Shown: positions 25,985 to 35,206, counted from the first letter of the stretch. The stretch is DNA of 64,000 nucleotides from an uncultured Eubacteriales bacterium (GCA_900549485.1 UROG01000004.1:1-64000); one strand, 5' to 3'. Program-made: numbers and translations. Notes: generated by a model not told the origin, from the letters alone.

Positions 25985-27525
25985 TTTTTCGGCTCCTTTC
26001 TTCCGGATATAAGCGCAAATATGCGTTCAATGGCGAACGCCGCGACGGGCATCATCAGCATGAAATACCCCAGCGCATACTGCGATTTGGCCTCGAACAT
26101 GATATGGTAGAGCATCGCGCCGAGTATCACCAGCGGCAAAAGCACCGTATTTATATCCCGCTTTTTCATCAGCAGGACAAGTCCCGCCGTGAAAGCGGCA
26201 AACACGCACTGCTGGTATATGTTCATAAGCATATATACCTCATCCGCGTGATCCTCGCAGACAAAAGCGTATATTTCCCCCGAACTGCTGTACGATCTGC
26301 GCACCTGATTTGTCCATAGGCTTTCATATGAAGGCTCGTTCCACTGGCTTGAAAGCTTCCTGCCGAAAAATTCCAATGCCCCGCCGGGGTCTTTCGCAAA
26401 TTCAGCAAGTCTTTCCGAGATCGCACTCTTCGCCGTTCCGGCGCAGACATCCGGGGCATAGTCCGAGGCGATAAACGCGGTGGTCGTATATGTGGGATCA
26501 TACCAGCCGGGGCCGGACTGCCCCTCATGAAGCCCCATAGCCAGCCATCCGCTCTGCGGTATGCCTTTGCCAAGCTCCTCACCCATTTTTGCTTCATAAT
26601 ATCTCTGGGGCAGCGGCTTTAAAATAAGCACGGAGGCGATCATAAGAAGCATCAGCAAAAGCGATCTGAGCGACAGCTTCCTTATCACCGAGATAAGCCA
26701 GACTATTGAAATTGCGACGACATATATAAGCGTATTCAGCTTCAGAAGCGTCCCGATCGAGATAAAAGCGGTACACAGCAGAGCATATTTTACCTTCCCG
26801 CTTTCCTGAAACAGCAGGAACATCCATACCGCAAGCACGGCAAATGCAAGGGCAGGAGTGTTGCCGTACATAAAGGTGGTAAAAAGCATGGGCTGGAAGC
26901 AGAGGAAGAGCAAAAGCGCCGTCATCTTCTCCGCACGTTCACTTTTAAAAAGCACCCGGCTTATTTTAACCAGTGCAAGGAATGTGAGCGCGTTATAAAG
27001 CACATTCATAAGCTGCACCGACAGCGCGGCAAAGCCCTCCGGCGCGTCGGGCAGTATCAAATAGAAAAGTCTGAAAAAAAGCTCCTCATACAGCGCAAAG
27101 CCGAACTGATACGGGAAGAAGCAAAAATACTCATGATAGTATGAATAATCGCCTTTTGCCGCCTGAGAAGCGAAAAAAGTGATTATATATGAATCCTGTG
27201 ACGGCTGGAGCTTTGCAGAGCATACAAAAGCCGCCGGCAGTATCACCGCCCACAGTACGAGCGCTGCTGTAAGCGCACGTGCGGATATCTTTTCCGATAC
27301 CTTCAGTAAAAAATACATCGGTGCGAAAAAAGCAGCGGATAAAAGTATGTTGATGAATGTGTTATCCCGCGAAAAAGACAGTACTTCTCCATCGCCGCCC
27401 CCGGTGGTTACAGAGGCAGTGCCGACAAACGCCTGCACGGTGAGCACCGCCATGAAGCAGAGCGTCATGACGAGCACGCCGCCCGCGCAGAAGCGGCTGA
27501 ATTTTTCTTTTAAGGAATTGTCCAT
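25954..27525 (-). CDS. GT39-like (GT-C fold) membrane glycosyltransferase
   Basis: 523 residues with about 12 hydrophobic helices and a large external loop around 320-420 (QSGWLAMGLHEGQSGPGWYD). The YGNTPALAFAVLAVW and LKLNTLIYVV segments recall dolichyl/undecaprenyl-phosphate mannosyltransferase-type GT39 relatives. GAGAGG precedes the ATG. It sits between two GtrII-like genes, which suggests that it builds or extends the same envelope polymer. It could alternatively be a related GT-C family; acceptor and sugar are unknown. Confidence 0.7.
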   Translation of the reverse strand: MDNSLKEKFSRFCAGGVLVMTLCFMAVLTVQAFVGTASVTTGGGDGEVLSFSRDNTFINILLSAAFFAPMYFLLKVSEKISARALTAALVLWAVILPAAFVCSAKLQPSQDSYIITFFASQAAKGDYSYYHEYFCFFPYQFGFALYEELFFRLFYLILPDAPEGFAALSVQLMNVLYNALTFLALVKISRVLFKSERAEKMTALLLFLCFQPMLFTTFMYGNTPALAFAVLAVWMFLLFQESGKVKYALLCTAFISIGTLLKLNTLIYVVAISIVWLISVIRKLSLRSLLLMLLMIASVLILKPLPQRYYEAKMGEELGKGIPQSGWLAMGLHEGQSGPGWYDPTYTTTAFIASDYAPDVCAGTAKSAISERLAEFAKDPGGALEFFGRKLSSQWNEPSYESLWTNQVRRSYSSSGEIYAFVCEDHADEVYMLMNIYQQCVFAAFTAGLVLLMKKRDINTVLLPLVILGAMLYHIMFEAKSQYALGYFMLMMPVAAFAIERIFALISGRKEPKKWKTETSPKK

Positions 27526-27549
27526 GCTTTTCCTCTCTAAGTCAGAAGC

Positions 27550-29064
27550 TCACCCGAGCTTGACCACCATATAGTCACCTATCTTTTTCACCGAACCGTC
27601 ATACGGGTAGACGGGCATCCGCGCCACCTCGTCCTGCGCGTCAAGCGCCGCCCAGCCGTCCCAGTCAATTGGGTTATAGTCGTAGCCGATATAGTATTTT
27701 ATAAAATCGTAGCGGCTGTATATATTGATAAGTCCCTCCATAAGTCCCACAATATCGGAGGTATCTATTTCATCGGTGCTCGAAAGAAGATTTTTCTCAT
27801 CCGCGTCTCCCGTAATTATCAGCATTGTATCCGCGTCATAACCCTCGGTGGATTTTACCCGGGAAATAAGCGTTGAATAAAAGCCGTATGCCTGCTCGTA
27901 TTCAAGCTTCATCTTGAGATAGATGCTGTTTGACCAGAAGATATTGCACGCAAGCATCAGCGCAAGGCAGACGCCCAGCGCAGCTCTGACCTTTTTCGTT
28001 CCAGCCGCTTCCGCAATGATCATGATGAGCGCATACACCGCCGTAAAGCCCAGAAGCATGAGCGTATGCCGCTGAGATGAGATGATATAGATGCAGTTTA
28101 CGCTTATGGGGAATACCGCCAGAAGCACCGGCAGCAATACTTTCATCGCCGGATTTTTCCCCTTGTCCCTGAAAAACCGGACGGCGAGCGCCGCGGCGGC
28201 AATAATAACGGCGGATATATGCGCAAGCATGGAAAGCTCCGTCGGGGCAAGGTGATAATAGCCCTTGTAAAAATACCCGAAAAACGCAGTAAAGGCAACT
28301 CTCAGCCCCTTGAGCATGGATTTCAGGTCGGTATTCATCGCTGCGGAGGCGTAGGAATTATACTCCGTCACGGCGAAGCGCATTACGAGCCTGTTTATAA
28401 CAAAATACAGCGCAAGGGAGAGCAGTATTGAAACGATGCATCTGCCCCCGTTTTTTAAAATACTCTTAACATCCTTATCGCCCGCCAATGCTTCGCGGAT
28501 GAAATACACCACATAAAGCGACGCGGCGAGCGTGATATACGCCTGATAAATGCCAAGTGAAAGGCAGAGCAGGATGACTCCGGCGATATATCCGCCTTTT
28601 CCGTTCCTTATCGTAAAATATACCGAAAGCACGGCCATAAGCACGGCAAGCGCATACGGGGCGCAGGTAAACATATATGAAAACGTGATTATCTGCGACG
28701 GAAACGTGACGAAAAGTCCGGCAAACAGTGCCTGATAAACAGGGTCTTTTATACCGAGCAGCGAAACGATCAGCGCGGCGGAAACGGAAAGCATCGCAAC
28801 GCACAGAAGCCCGTTTATCCACGGCATCGAGTAATCAGGAAAAATAAAGCTTGTAAGATACAGCGCCCAGCGTCCGGAGGAGAGCGTCTCCCCCTTGCCG
28901 AAAAGTCCCGCTATCTCGTCGAGATTCAGAAGCTTGTTTGTGAACACAAACATATACGCCGCCGCAGAAAACAGCATTGCCGGCAGCAGCACGTTTTTAT
29001 TTCTGCGCACTGCCGCCGCGGCGTCTTCCGCAATGTACTCAAGCTTTGATTTTGTGTATTCCAT
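27550..29064 (-). CDS. GtrII-like polytopic glucosyltransferase, paralogue 3
   Basis: 504 residues, about 10-12 helices. FTNKLLNLDEIAGLFGKG, SSGRWALYLT, FPDYSMPWINGLL and YEQAYGFY correspond to the motifs of the other two copies; the alanine for glycine in SGRWAL is the main visible difference. The C-terminal tail MPVYPYDGSVKKIGDYMVV is close to that of paralogue 2. AAAAGG precedes the ATG; 13 bases separate it from the amylase gene. Three diverged copies in one operon point to old duplications with separate acceptors or linkages. Confidence 0.78.
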   Translation of the reverse strand: MEYTKSKLEYIAEDAAAAVRRNKNVLLPAMLFSAAAYMFVFTNKLLNLDEIAGLFGKGETLSSGRWALYLTSFIFPDYSMPWINGLLCVAMLSVSAALIVSLLGIKDPVYQALFAGLFVTFPSQIITFSYMFTCAPYALAVLMAVLSVYFTIRNGKGGYIAGVILLCLSLGIYQAYITLAASLYVVYFIREALAGDKDVKSILKNGGRCIVSILLSLALYFVINRLVMRFAVTEYNSYASAAMNTDLKSMLKGLRVAFTAFFGYFYKGYYHLAPTELSMLAHISAVIIAAAALAVRFFRDKGKNPAMKVLLPVLLAVFPISVNCIYIISSQRHTLMLLGFTAVYALIMIIAEAAGTKKVRAALGVCLALMLACNIFWSNSIYLKMKLEYEQAYGFYSTLISRVKSTEGYDADTMLIITGDADEKNLLSSTDEIDTSDIVGLMEGLINIYSRYDFIKYYIGYDYNPIDWDGWAALDAQDEVARMPVYPYDGSVKKIGDYMVVKLG

Positions 29065-29077
29065 AAATTCTTACCTT

Positions 29078-31456
29078 TTATCCAAGTCTGACGATCTCGC
29101 CGACGCCGGGCTTTGCCGTGCCGCGCACAATGCCGTATCCTGCCGGTGTGCAGTCCGCTTCGTAAGGAACGGTCTCGCCGCTCCTGTTTATCACAATGAG
29201 ATATGCCCCGTTTTCCGCTTCAAGTCCGAACACGTCGCGGTTTTGGTTTACATAACGCAATATGAGCAGTACGTCCGCCGACGCGGTCATGTACGCCGCT
29301 TCGCCTGTGGAGAGTGCATCCGAGGAATTGCGGAGCCTTGATAGGTTTACATAATACTCATGCAATTCCTGACTGCCCTCTTTGAACGGAAGTCTGTTGA
29401 ACGGGTCGCACACGCCGCCCATGCCCTGCTCGTCTCCGTAGTAAATGCTCGGCACGCCGGGCAGGGAAAATTGCAGCACGGCGCAGAGCTTTTCCTTCCC
29501 GATCGCTCTGTCAAGTGCATCCTGAGTGAAAACAAGCTTCAGCTGCTCCTCCCGTGAAAGAGAGCGTATGACCGTATCGGCCGCAAGGGCATAGCGCACC
29601 CTGTCTGTATCATGTGAGCCAAGAAGGTTCATGAGCGAATAATAGATCGGCTTTGGATAGTTCATCTGCTGGGAGATCAGAAAATCCCGCAGTTCATAGG
29701 CGTTTATGCGCCCGTTAGCAAAGTCCAGCGCCGCCGTGCGGAACGGATAGTTCATCACGGAGTCGAGAGACTTGCCGAGAGCATAGTTTCGTCTGCTGCC
29801 GTAGCTTTTTTTTATAACGGCGTCCTCCCAGACCTCTCCAAGTATGAGCGCATCGCTCTTTTCGGCTTTTGCGCTGTCCCTTATCATTGAGAGTATATCG
29901 TCGGGAAGCTCGTCCGCCACGTCGAGGCGCCAGCCCGCCGCGCCGCGGCGAAGCCATGTCCTTACGACGCTGTCTTTCCCCGAAATGACATAATTCTGCC
30001 ACTTGACATTCGATTCGCACACCTCCGGCAGTTCCTTGAAGCCCCACCAGCTTCTGTAATCATCCGGAAAGCTTTTGAAGTCGTACCAATCATAATAAGG
30101 AGAATCGCTGCCCTGACAGGCGCCGACGCTGTCATAATGACCGTAGCGGTTGAAATAAATGCTGTCGGCTCCCGTGTGGGAAAACACGCCGTCGAGTATT
30201 ATCCTGATGCCAAGCGCGGCGGCGTGCGCCGCAAGGCTCTCAAAGTCCGCCTCCGTCCCGAGTATCGGATCGGGGCGCATATAGTCGGAGGCGTCATATC
30301 GGTGGTTTGAGCGCGCCTCGACTATGGGATTGAGATAGATGCAGCTTATGCCAAGCTCTTTGAGATAGGGAAGCTTGTTTTCTATCCCCTTGAAAGTGCC
30401 GCCGTAGAAATCATCGGGCATATAGTCCTTCTCGAACGGTCTTGGCTGCCAGCGCACGGGAGAATCAAGGCTGTCATGAAGCTCCGCCGTCTGACCTATC
30501 GCTCGGTGGTATTCAATGCCTTTTTTCGCGGTATCATCGTCGGAAAAAGCAAATCTGTCCGGAAAGATCTGATACATAACGCTTTTTCTGAACCACTGCG
30601 GCGTATCAAAGCCTTTTTGCGCAACCGTGAGACGGAAGCCCGGACATTCCCTGCCGTAGAGCTTTCCTGTAAACCCGCTCCCGTCCGGACAGAGCCATTG
30701 GGTGTTCTCCCCCGTCTCTATCCGGAAGAAGTACCACAACGCCGCCGCTTCGCCGGGCGCGTCAAACGTGCAGCCCCAGTACTGCCCGTCACGGGTCAGC
30801 TGGTATTCACGGCGCAGACTGTCGCCGCACAGCACAAGGACTGCACAGCTTACCCGTCCCCCAAGGAGCCTGAACGAAAGCTTTATCTTTTCCCCGCACT
30901 CCGCCGCGCCGCAGGGTGTGCGGCAGGAGGCGTCGCGGCTGTCATAGTATACGGCAAGGGTATTTGCCGATGCCGTCCGCAAAAGGCTCATAACATGGGC
31001 TGTGCGCGGCTGTACCGCAAGAAGCTCCCCGAAATCCACCCCGGCGCCTCTCACATCGGCACAGCACAGCGCGGCGGTGCGGTACGCCTCGGTGAGGGAA
31101 AAGCCGCAGTCGTCCATGAGTATGCGCGCAAGCTCCGCCGCGGTGAGCGGGTTGTCTTCACTCGCAAAAAACTCCGGAAGCTTTTCAAGGGGAAGTCCCC
31201 TGCCGATACATTCATGCATCGCCTCATACGCTTCGGCGGAAGCTTCAAAATACATCCGTTCAAACGCAGGACAGCTGTCGGAGGAGAGCATTTCGCGCAG
31301 CTTTTCATCGCCGCCCTTTGCCGTCCACCTTCCGTTTTCCCTGACCGCCGTCACATACGGTCTTTCCGAATACGTAACGGACATTTTATAGTCCGACGTC
31401 CAATTTTCCCTGTATGTGCCGCCAAAATAAATTTTATATTCTTTCAAAGCATGCAT
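29078..31456 (-). CDS. GH13 alpha-amylase family glycoside hydrolase with an N-terminal extension
   Basis: 792 residues, no signal peptide, so intracellular. Residues ~155-275 look like an N-terminal carbohydrate-binding domain of the neopullulanase type; the catalytic barrel runs from ~288. Catalytic motifs: DGVFSH (422-427), GWRLDVADE (nucleophile D512), GEVWED (acid/base E541) and GSHDTDR (D616). The first ~150 residues, helical and containing a WTxKGG segment, are an extension I cannot assign. The gene overlaps the 3' end of glgA by 13 bases, so it is coupled to glycogen synthase. Likely hydrolyses or transfers on alpha-1,4-glucans. Confidence 0.88.
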   Translation of the reverse strand: MHALKEYKIYFGGTYRENWTSDYKMSVTYSERPYVTAVRENGRWTAKGGDEKLREMLSSDSCPAFERMYFEASAEAYEAMHECIGRGLPLEKLPEFFASEDNPLTAAELARILMDDCGFSLTEAYRTAALCCADVRGAGVDFGELLAVQPRTAHVMSLLRTASANTLAVYYDSRDASCRTPCGAAECGEKIKLSFRLLGGRVSCAVLVLCGDSLRREYQLTRDGQYWGCTFDAPGEAAALWYFFRIETGENTQWLCPDGSGFTGKLYGRECPGFRLTVAQKGFDTPQWFRKSVMYQIFPDRFAFSDDDTAKKGIEYHRAIGQTAELHDSLDSPVRWQPRPFEKDYMPDDFYGGTFKGIENKLPYLKELGISCIYLNPIVEARSNHRYDASDYMRPDPILGTEADFESLAAHAAALGIRIILDGVFSHTGADSIYFNRYGHYDSVGACQGSDSPYYDWYDFKSFPDDYRSWWGFKELPEVCESNVKWQNYVISGKDSVVRTWLRRGAAGWRLDVADELPDDILSMIRDSAKAEKSDALILGEVWEDAVIKKSYGSRRNYALGKSLDSVMNYPFRTAALDFANGRINAYELRDFLISQQMNYPKPIYYSLMNLLGSHDTDRVRYALAADTVIRSLSREEQLKLVFTQDALDRAIGKEKLCAVLQFSLPGVPSIYYGDEQGMGGVCDPFNRLPFKEGSQELHEYYVNLSRLRNSSDALSTGEAAYMTASADVLLILRYVNQNRDVFGLEAENGAYLIVINRSGETVPYEADCTPAGYGIVRGTAKPGVGEIVRLG

Positions 31457-32922
31457 ATGTAAAGTTTTGCGTACTCCCCGGCCGAAATATCAAAACCGAA
31501 GTCCATGCCCATGGCCGTGGAAATAAGCCCCTTCATAACGTCCTTATTTTTATATGCCTCCAAGGCTCTGACGATCGTATCACGCATCTCCAGAGCATTA
31601 TAATTTGCAAACGAAAAGCCGTCTCCCTCGCCGGTAACGCAGTTGTACGGAATAACGGTGTCTTTAAGTCCGCCCGTCTCGCGCACGATAGGCAGCGTAC
31701 CATAGCGCATGGCTATCATCTGGCTCAGTCCGCACGGCTCAAAGCGCGAAGGCATAAGCAGAAAATCGCTCCCCGCGTACACAAGGTGCGCAAGAGTCTC
31801 GTTGTAGCCGATATACGCCGCAAGCGAACCCTTGTATCTGTTCTCCGCGCCGCGCATGATATCCTCAAATCTTGCATCCCCGCTGCCGAGGAGTACAAAC
31901 TGCATATCGCCGCGGCACATAAGCTCATCAATTACGTAGGCCACAAGGTCAAAGCCCTTCTGCTCCGTCATGCGCGTGACCATAGCTACTATCGGCTTGT
32001 CCGCTTCCGCCGCAAGGCCGAGACTTTCCTGCAATGCCGCCTTGCACTTCGCTTTTCCGCCGAGATGCCCCCTGTCGTAATGGGCGGGAATGGCCGGGTC
32101 GGTCTTGGGGTTGAAAACGGTCTTGTCAATGCCGTTTATTATCCCCGACAGCTCATGCGATCTCGCGTTGAGTATTCCCTCAAGCCCTTCGGCATAGTAC
32201 GGCATTTTTATCTCATTCGCATAGTTGGGAGACACGGTATTTATCCTGTCGGCAAACACGCAGCCCGCCTTGAGGAAGTCCGCACAGCCGTTAAGCTCCA
32301 TAAACTCGCTCGTATAATACCTGTCATCGATCCTGAGCAGGTCTTTGGCATAGTCAAAGCCGCACCAGCCCTGAAACGCTATATTATGTATGGTAAGCAG
32401 AAAACGCATATTCCCGCGCCAGTCGGCGCAGTACTGCGTCTTTGCAAGCATAGGCAGCATAGCGGTGTGCCAGTCGTTGCAGTGCATCACCTCCGGCTCA
32501 AAGCCGATATTGGGAAGCGCGTCCATGACCGCACGGCAGAAAAAGGCGTACTGCTCTATCTCCGCGTTTCCGCCGCGATATATCCTGTCGCCGAAATAAT
32601 ATTCACTGTCCACCAGATAGACCGTCACGCCGTCAAGCTCAAGACGCTTTATCCCGGCATATTGGTGCCTCCACCCGAGATCGACATAGAAGTGGAAAAG
32701 ATGCTCCACCCTGTCCGCGTATTTTTCTTTTATGCAGCGGTGATACGGGGTTATCACTCGTGCGTCCATGCCGAGCTTTTTCAGGGCCTTCGGGAGTGTT
32801 CCCACTACGTCCGCAAGACCGCCGGTTTTGGACAGCGGCGCACACTCCGCTGCCGCTAAAAGCACCCGGGGAAACTGTTTTCTGCCTTTTTCATTGAGCA
32901 ATTCACGAAATTCTTTTTTCAT
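31444..32922 (-). CDS. glgA: Glycogen synthase (ADP-glucose type)
   Basis: 492 residues from the ATG at 32922, which has AAGGAGG six bases upstream; an ATG six bases earlier touches that site. GT5 family: SKTGGLADVVGTLPKAL (31-47) is the ADP-glucose binding motif, and MPSRFEPCGLSQMIAMRYG the C-terminal donor-site motif. Elongates alpha-1,4-glucan. A strong promoter lies ~75 bases upstream and five further genes follow without a terminator. No glgB, glgC or glgD is in the window. Confidence 0.95.
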   Translation of the reverse strand: MKKEFRELLNEKGRKQFPRVLLAAAECAPLSKTGGLADVVGTLPKALKKLGMDARVITPYHRCIKEKYADRVEHLFHFYVDLGWRHQYAGIKRLELDGVTVYLVDSEYYFGDRIYRGGNAEIEQYAFFCRAVMDALPNIGFEPEVMHCNDWHTAMLPMLAKTQYCADWRGNMRFLLTIHNIAFQGWCGFDYAKDLLRIDDRYYTSEFMELNGCADFLKAGCVFADRINTVSPNYANEIKMPYYAEGLEGILNARSHELSGIINGIDKTVFNPKTDPAIPAHYDRGHLGGKAKCKAALQESLGLAAEADKPIVAMVTRMTEQKGFDLVAYVIDELMCRGDMQFVLLGSGDARFEDIMRGAENRYKGSLAAYIGYNETLAHLVYAGSDFLLMPSRFEPCGLSQMIAMRYGTLPIVRETGGLKDTVIPYNCVTGEGDGFSFANYNALEMRDTIVRALEAYKNKDVMKGLISTAMGMDFGFDISAGEYAKLYICML

Positions 32923-32994
32923 GTTCATCCTCCTTATAAAAATAGGTAGCTTATCCGAGGCCGGCTCAGTCTGATTTATCTTTTCTGAAATTTT

Positions 32995-33023
32995 ATTATA
33001 CAGCTAAACGGGTAATATTCCAA
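32995..33023 (-). promoter_or_regulatory. Sigma-A-type promoter for the glgA operon
   Basis: TTGGAA (33018-33023), 17-base spacer, TATAAT (32995-33000) on the minus strand. Confidence 0.75.
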
Positions 33024-33036
33024 GAAAAAAATGAAT

Positions 33037-33069
33037 GCGGCAAAACATTAATTCGAAATGCTTTGCCGC
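33037..33069 (-). terminator. Terminator after the small export protein gene
   Basis: A 13-bp stem with one G-U pair (GCGGCAAARCATT type arms, 7-base loop), followed on the minus strand by a run of seven T interrupted only by ATTCA. It stands between the gene ending at 33109 and the glgA promoter. Confidence 0.7.
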
Positions 33070-33108
33070 TTACCTTAGATATACGTTAAATTCTGATAAG
33101 TCTCAGCG

Positions 33109-33588
33109 TCAGAATATTCTTATCAATCCAAACGCCAGAGCCGTCATTATCGCCGCCGCCACGCACACGCCGAGAAGAATGGACGGTATGGCGTGCTTTA
33201 GCCTGATGTCCATAAGCGCGGCGATCAGCGCGCCCGTCCACGCCCCGGTGCCCGGAAGCGGGATACCCACAAAAATCATCAGACCGATGGGACCGTATTT
33301 CTCAATGACCGGTCTCTTGGACGCGGCGCGTGCTTCCTGCCTGCTGATAAAAGCATCCAGCCTTTTATGCCGCCCCCTGAGCCACGCGAATACCCGCTTG
33401 ATGAAAATTATTATAAAAGGTACGGGAACCATGTTTCCCAGTACCGCCGCAAAAAGAGCCTGCCAATAGTCCAAACCGAAATATATCCCGTAGGGCAGCC
33501 CCAGACGCAGCTCGACCATCGGAACCATGGATATGAAAAAAGTTGCGATAAGTTTACCTGCCGTAGTGCTCGTAAGCCAAGAAATCAT
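33109..33588 (-). CDS. Small multidrug export family membrane protein
   Basis: 159 residues from the ATG at 33588 (GGAG at 6 bases); an upstream in-frame TTG is less likely. About four or five helices; SMVPMVELRLGLPYG at the start and FVGIPLPGTGAWTGALIAAL near the C-terminus are the signature of the COG2426/Sm_multidrug_ex family. The family name reflects an early report; the real substrate is unknown. Monocistronic, with its own terminator. Confidence 0.82.
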   Translation of the reverse strand: MISWLTSTTAGKLIATFFISMVPMVELRLGLPYGIYFGLDYWQALFAAVLGNMVPVPFIIIFIKRVFAWLRGRHKRLDAFISRQEARAASKRPVIEKYGPIGLMIFVGIPLPGTGAWTGALIAALMDIRLKHAIPSILLGVCVAAAIMTALAFGLIRIF

Positions 33589-33617
33589 TAGCGTCTCCAA
33601 AAAATATTTTAATTAAA

Positions 33618-33826
33618 TCAGACTGTCAAAAAACTATGTTTTAAAGTCAGATAACAGAGCAGCGGGGGAGCTTGAGGGGGCAAGGCCCGCCTCAAATTGG
33701 ATAAACCGCCGCCGAGAGCCTTGAGATATAAAGGCTCTCGGCAACGGCATTTTGAACACTTTCAAAATGCTCGGCGGAAAGCTTGTCAAAAAAGTCCTTA
33801 CAAGATTTTTTTGACAAGCTGAAATA
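33618..33826. repeat. Large copy of the dispersed repeat with three successive perfect hairpins
   Basis: Begins GACTGTCAAAAAA, the same 13 bases as the copy at 57206. Three perfect hairpins follow: 33711-33742 (12-bp arms), 33747-33770 (10-bp arms, 4-base loop) and 33780-33820 (14-bp arms, AGCTTGTCAAAAAA and complement). No open frame is supported. It occupies most of the 414-base gap between the export gene and the acyltransferase; the rest holds the promoter at 33923-33951. Confidence 0.6.
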
Positions 33827-33922
33827 CTTTGTGCATTATATCATGCGCATCAAGAAAAGACAACAGGGCATTTGCGCAACTTGTATCCTTTTTGTAAATA
33901 TTTACACCCGCGCAAGCTGAGC

Positions 33923-33951
33923 TTGAGATTTTATGCATATCGTTATATAAT
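33923..33951 (+). promoter_or_regulatory. Sigma-A-type promoter for the acyltransferase gene
   Basis: TTGAGA (33923-33928), 17-base spacer, consensus TATAAT (33946-33951), about 50 bases before the ATG. Confidence 0.75.
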
Positions 33952-34002
33952 ACGATAAGATAATATGCTAAGTTATTTTACCGAAATAAAGGGTTGGCTT
34001 CA

Positions 34003-35109
34003 ATGAAAGAAAAATCGGATTCCTTGCAGGCTCTGCGCTCTGCCGCCTGCCTTGCTGTGTTTCTCAATCACTGCTATGTCGGAAACGTCGTCGAATGGGG
34101 CGTATCCGTGTTCTTTGTCATGTCCGGCTTCCTGCTGAGTGCCGGACGTCTCGGCAAGGGCGGCGCTTTGCCGCTCTCCCCGCTTGAAAGTCTGCGCTTT
34201 GCATGGGGAAAGATCAGAAAGCTTTACCCCATCTATATCATTACCATGCTGCCCATTCTTGCGCTGAATGTCTATAACGCTTTTGCCGCATCCACCGGAT
34301 TCGGCGATATCGCAAAGGAGCTTTTGTTGTCGCTGCTGCTCATTCAGTCCTGGTTTCCGGCGCACTGCATGGCATTCAACGGAGTGGCCTGGTATCTCTC
34401 CACGGCGTTTTTTCTCTATTTCTGCTTCCCATACATAATGCGTCTTGTTTCGCGTTTTCGCGGAAAAGCCTCCGCCTTTTCTGCGATAGTCCTGCTTCTT
34501 GCCGTCGAAGCCGCTTTGTCGTTTCTTTCCCCGTCATTTCCGCGTATGTTCCCCTCGCTTTTCCCGACAGGCGCCGGAGAGGATTTTGAACTGTGGTTCA
34601 CCTATATTTTCCCCGTTTTCCGGCTTATTGATTTTTCCCTCGGCTGCATCACGGGTTATATTTTCTTTATGCGGAACAAAGAGGAAAGAAATTCCGTCAT
34701 AACCGCGATCGATATAGCTACGGCGGCGCTGTTTGCGCTTTCGATCGCCATATACCGCACTGCCGACGCTCTTCCGGGAAGCAGCGCATATAAGCACACC
34801 CTTGTTTTCTCTCCGTTTGCGTTGCTCTGCGTATACTGCTTTGCGCTTGGCAAAGGCGCTCTGCCGAGACTGCTTACCGGTAAAGTCAGCGTATACCTCG
34901 GCGACATCAGCAGCTCCTTCTACCTCATACATCAGGATGTCATCCGCATTCTCTTTATGCTTTTGGGCTGCACGCCGCTCTCTTTTTCCGCAGTCAGAGC
35001 CGTACTCATTCCGCTCTCCTTTATTCTGACCGTTTTCGCCGCATGGCTGTATAAACGCATCGCGCCGCCCTGCAAAAAACTCTGCGAGGCTTTTTCCCGG
35101 CAGTCTTGA
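34003..35109 (+). CDS. Acyltransferase family 3 (OafA/YrhL-like) membrane protein
   Basis: 368 residues from ATG 34003, with AAAGGG upstream; a TTG nine bases earlier is also open. About ten helices. SLQALRSAACLAVFLNHC with the conserved helix-1 histidine, followed by WGVSVFFVMSGFLLS, is the family signature. Members O-acetylate or O-succinylate surface sugars using cytoplasmic acyl-CoA. The last codons (KKLCEAF) lie on a 24-base stretch identical to intergenic repeat sequence at 26-49, so the 3' end of the gene has been shaped by the dispersed repeat. Confidence 0.88.
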   Translation: MKEKSDSLQALRSAACLAVFLNHCYVGNVVEWGVSVFFVMSGFLLSAGRLGKGGALPLSPLESLRFAWGKIRKLYPIYIITMLPILALNVYNAFAASTGFGDIAKELLLSLLLIQSWFPAHCMAFNGVAWYLSTAFFLYFCFPYIMRLVSRFRGKASAFSAIVLLLAVEAALSFLSPSFPRMFPSLFPTGAGEDFELWFTYIFPVFRLIDFSLGCITGYIFFMRNKEERNSVITAIDIATAALFALSIAIYRTADALPGSSAYKHTLVFSPFALLCVYCFALGKGALPRLLTGKVSVYLGDISSSFYLIHQDVIRILFMLLGCTPLSFSAVRAVLIPLSFILTVFAAWLYKRIAPPCKKLCEAFSRQS

Positions 35110-35206
35110 CTTTTTTCTTTGTAAGTGTACTGCCGCATATACTTTTTCTTGCATTTTGCATTATATTATGGTAAACTAAATTATCAAAAACCGATGGAGG
35201 TTTAAA

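Noticed and set aside
24353..26110. 585-codon plus-strand open frame opposite the glycosyltransferases
   Set aside because: Translation is Arg/His/Lys-rich as expected for the complement of membrane-protein codons; no ribosome site.
22948..29064. Phage-type gtrA-gtrB-gtrII serotype conversion cassette
   Set aside because: Only the GtrII-like membrane transferase type is present; no flippase GtrA or GtrB and no integrase or attachment site.
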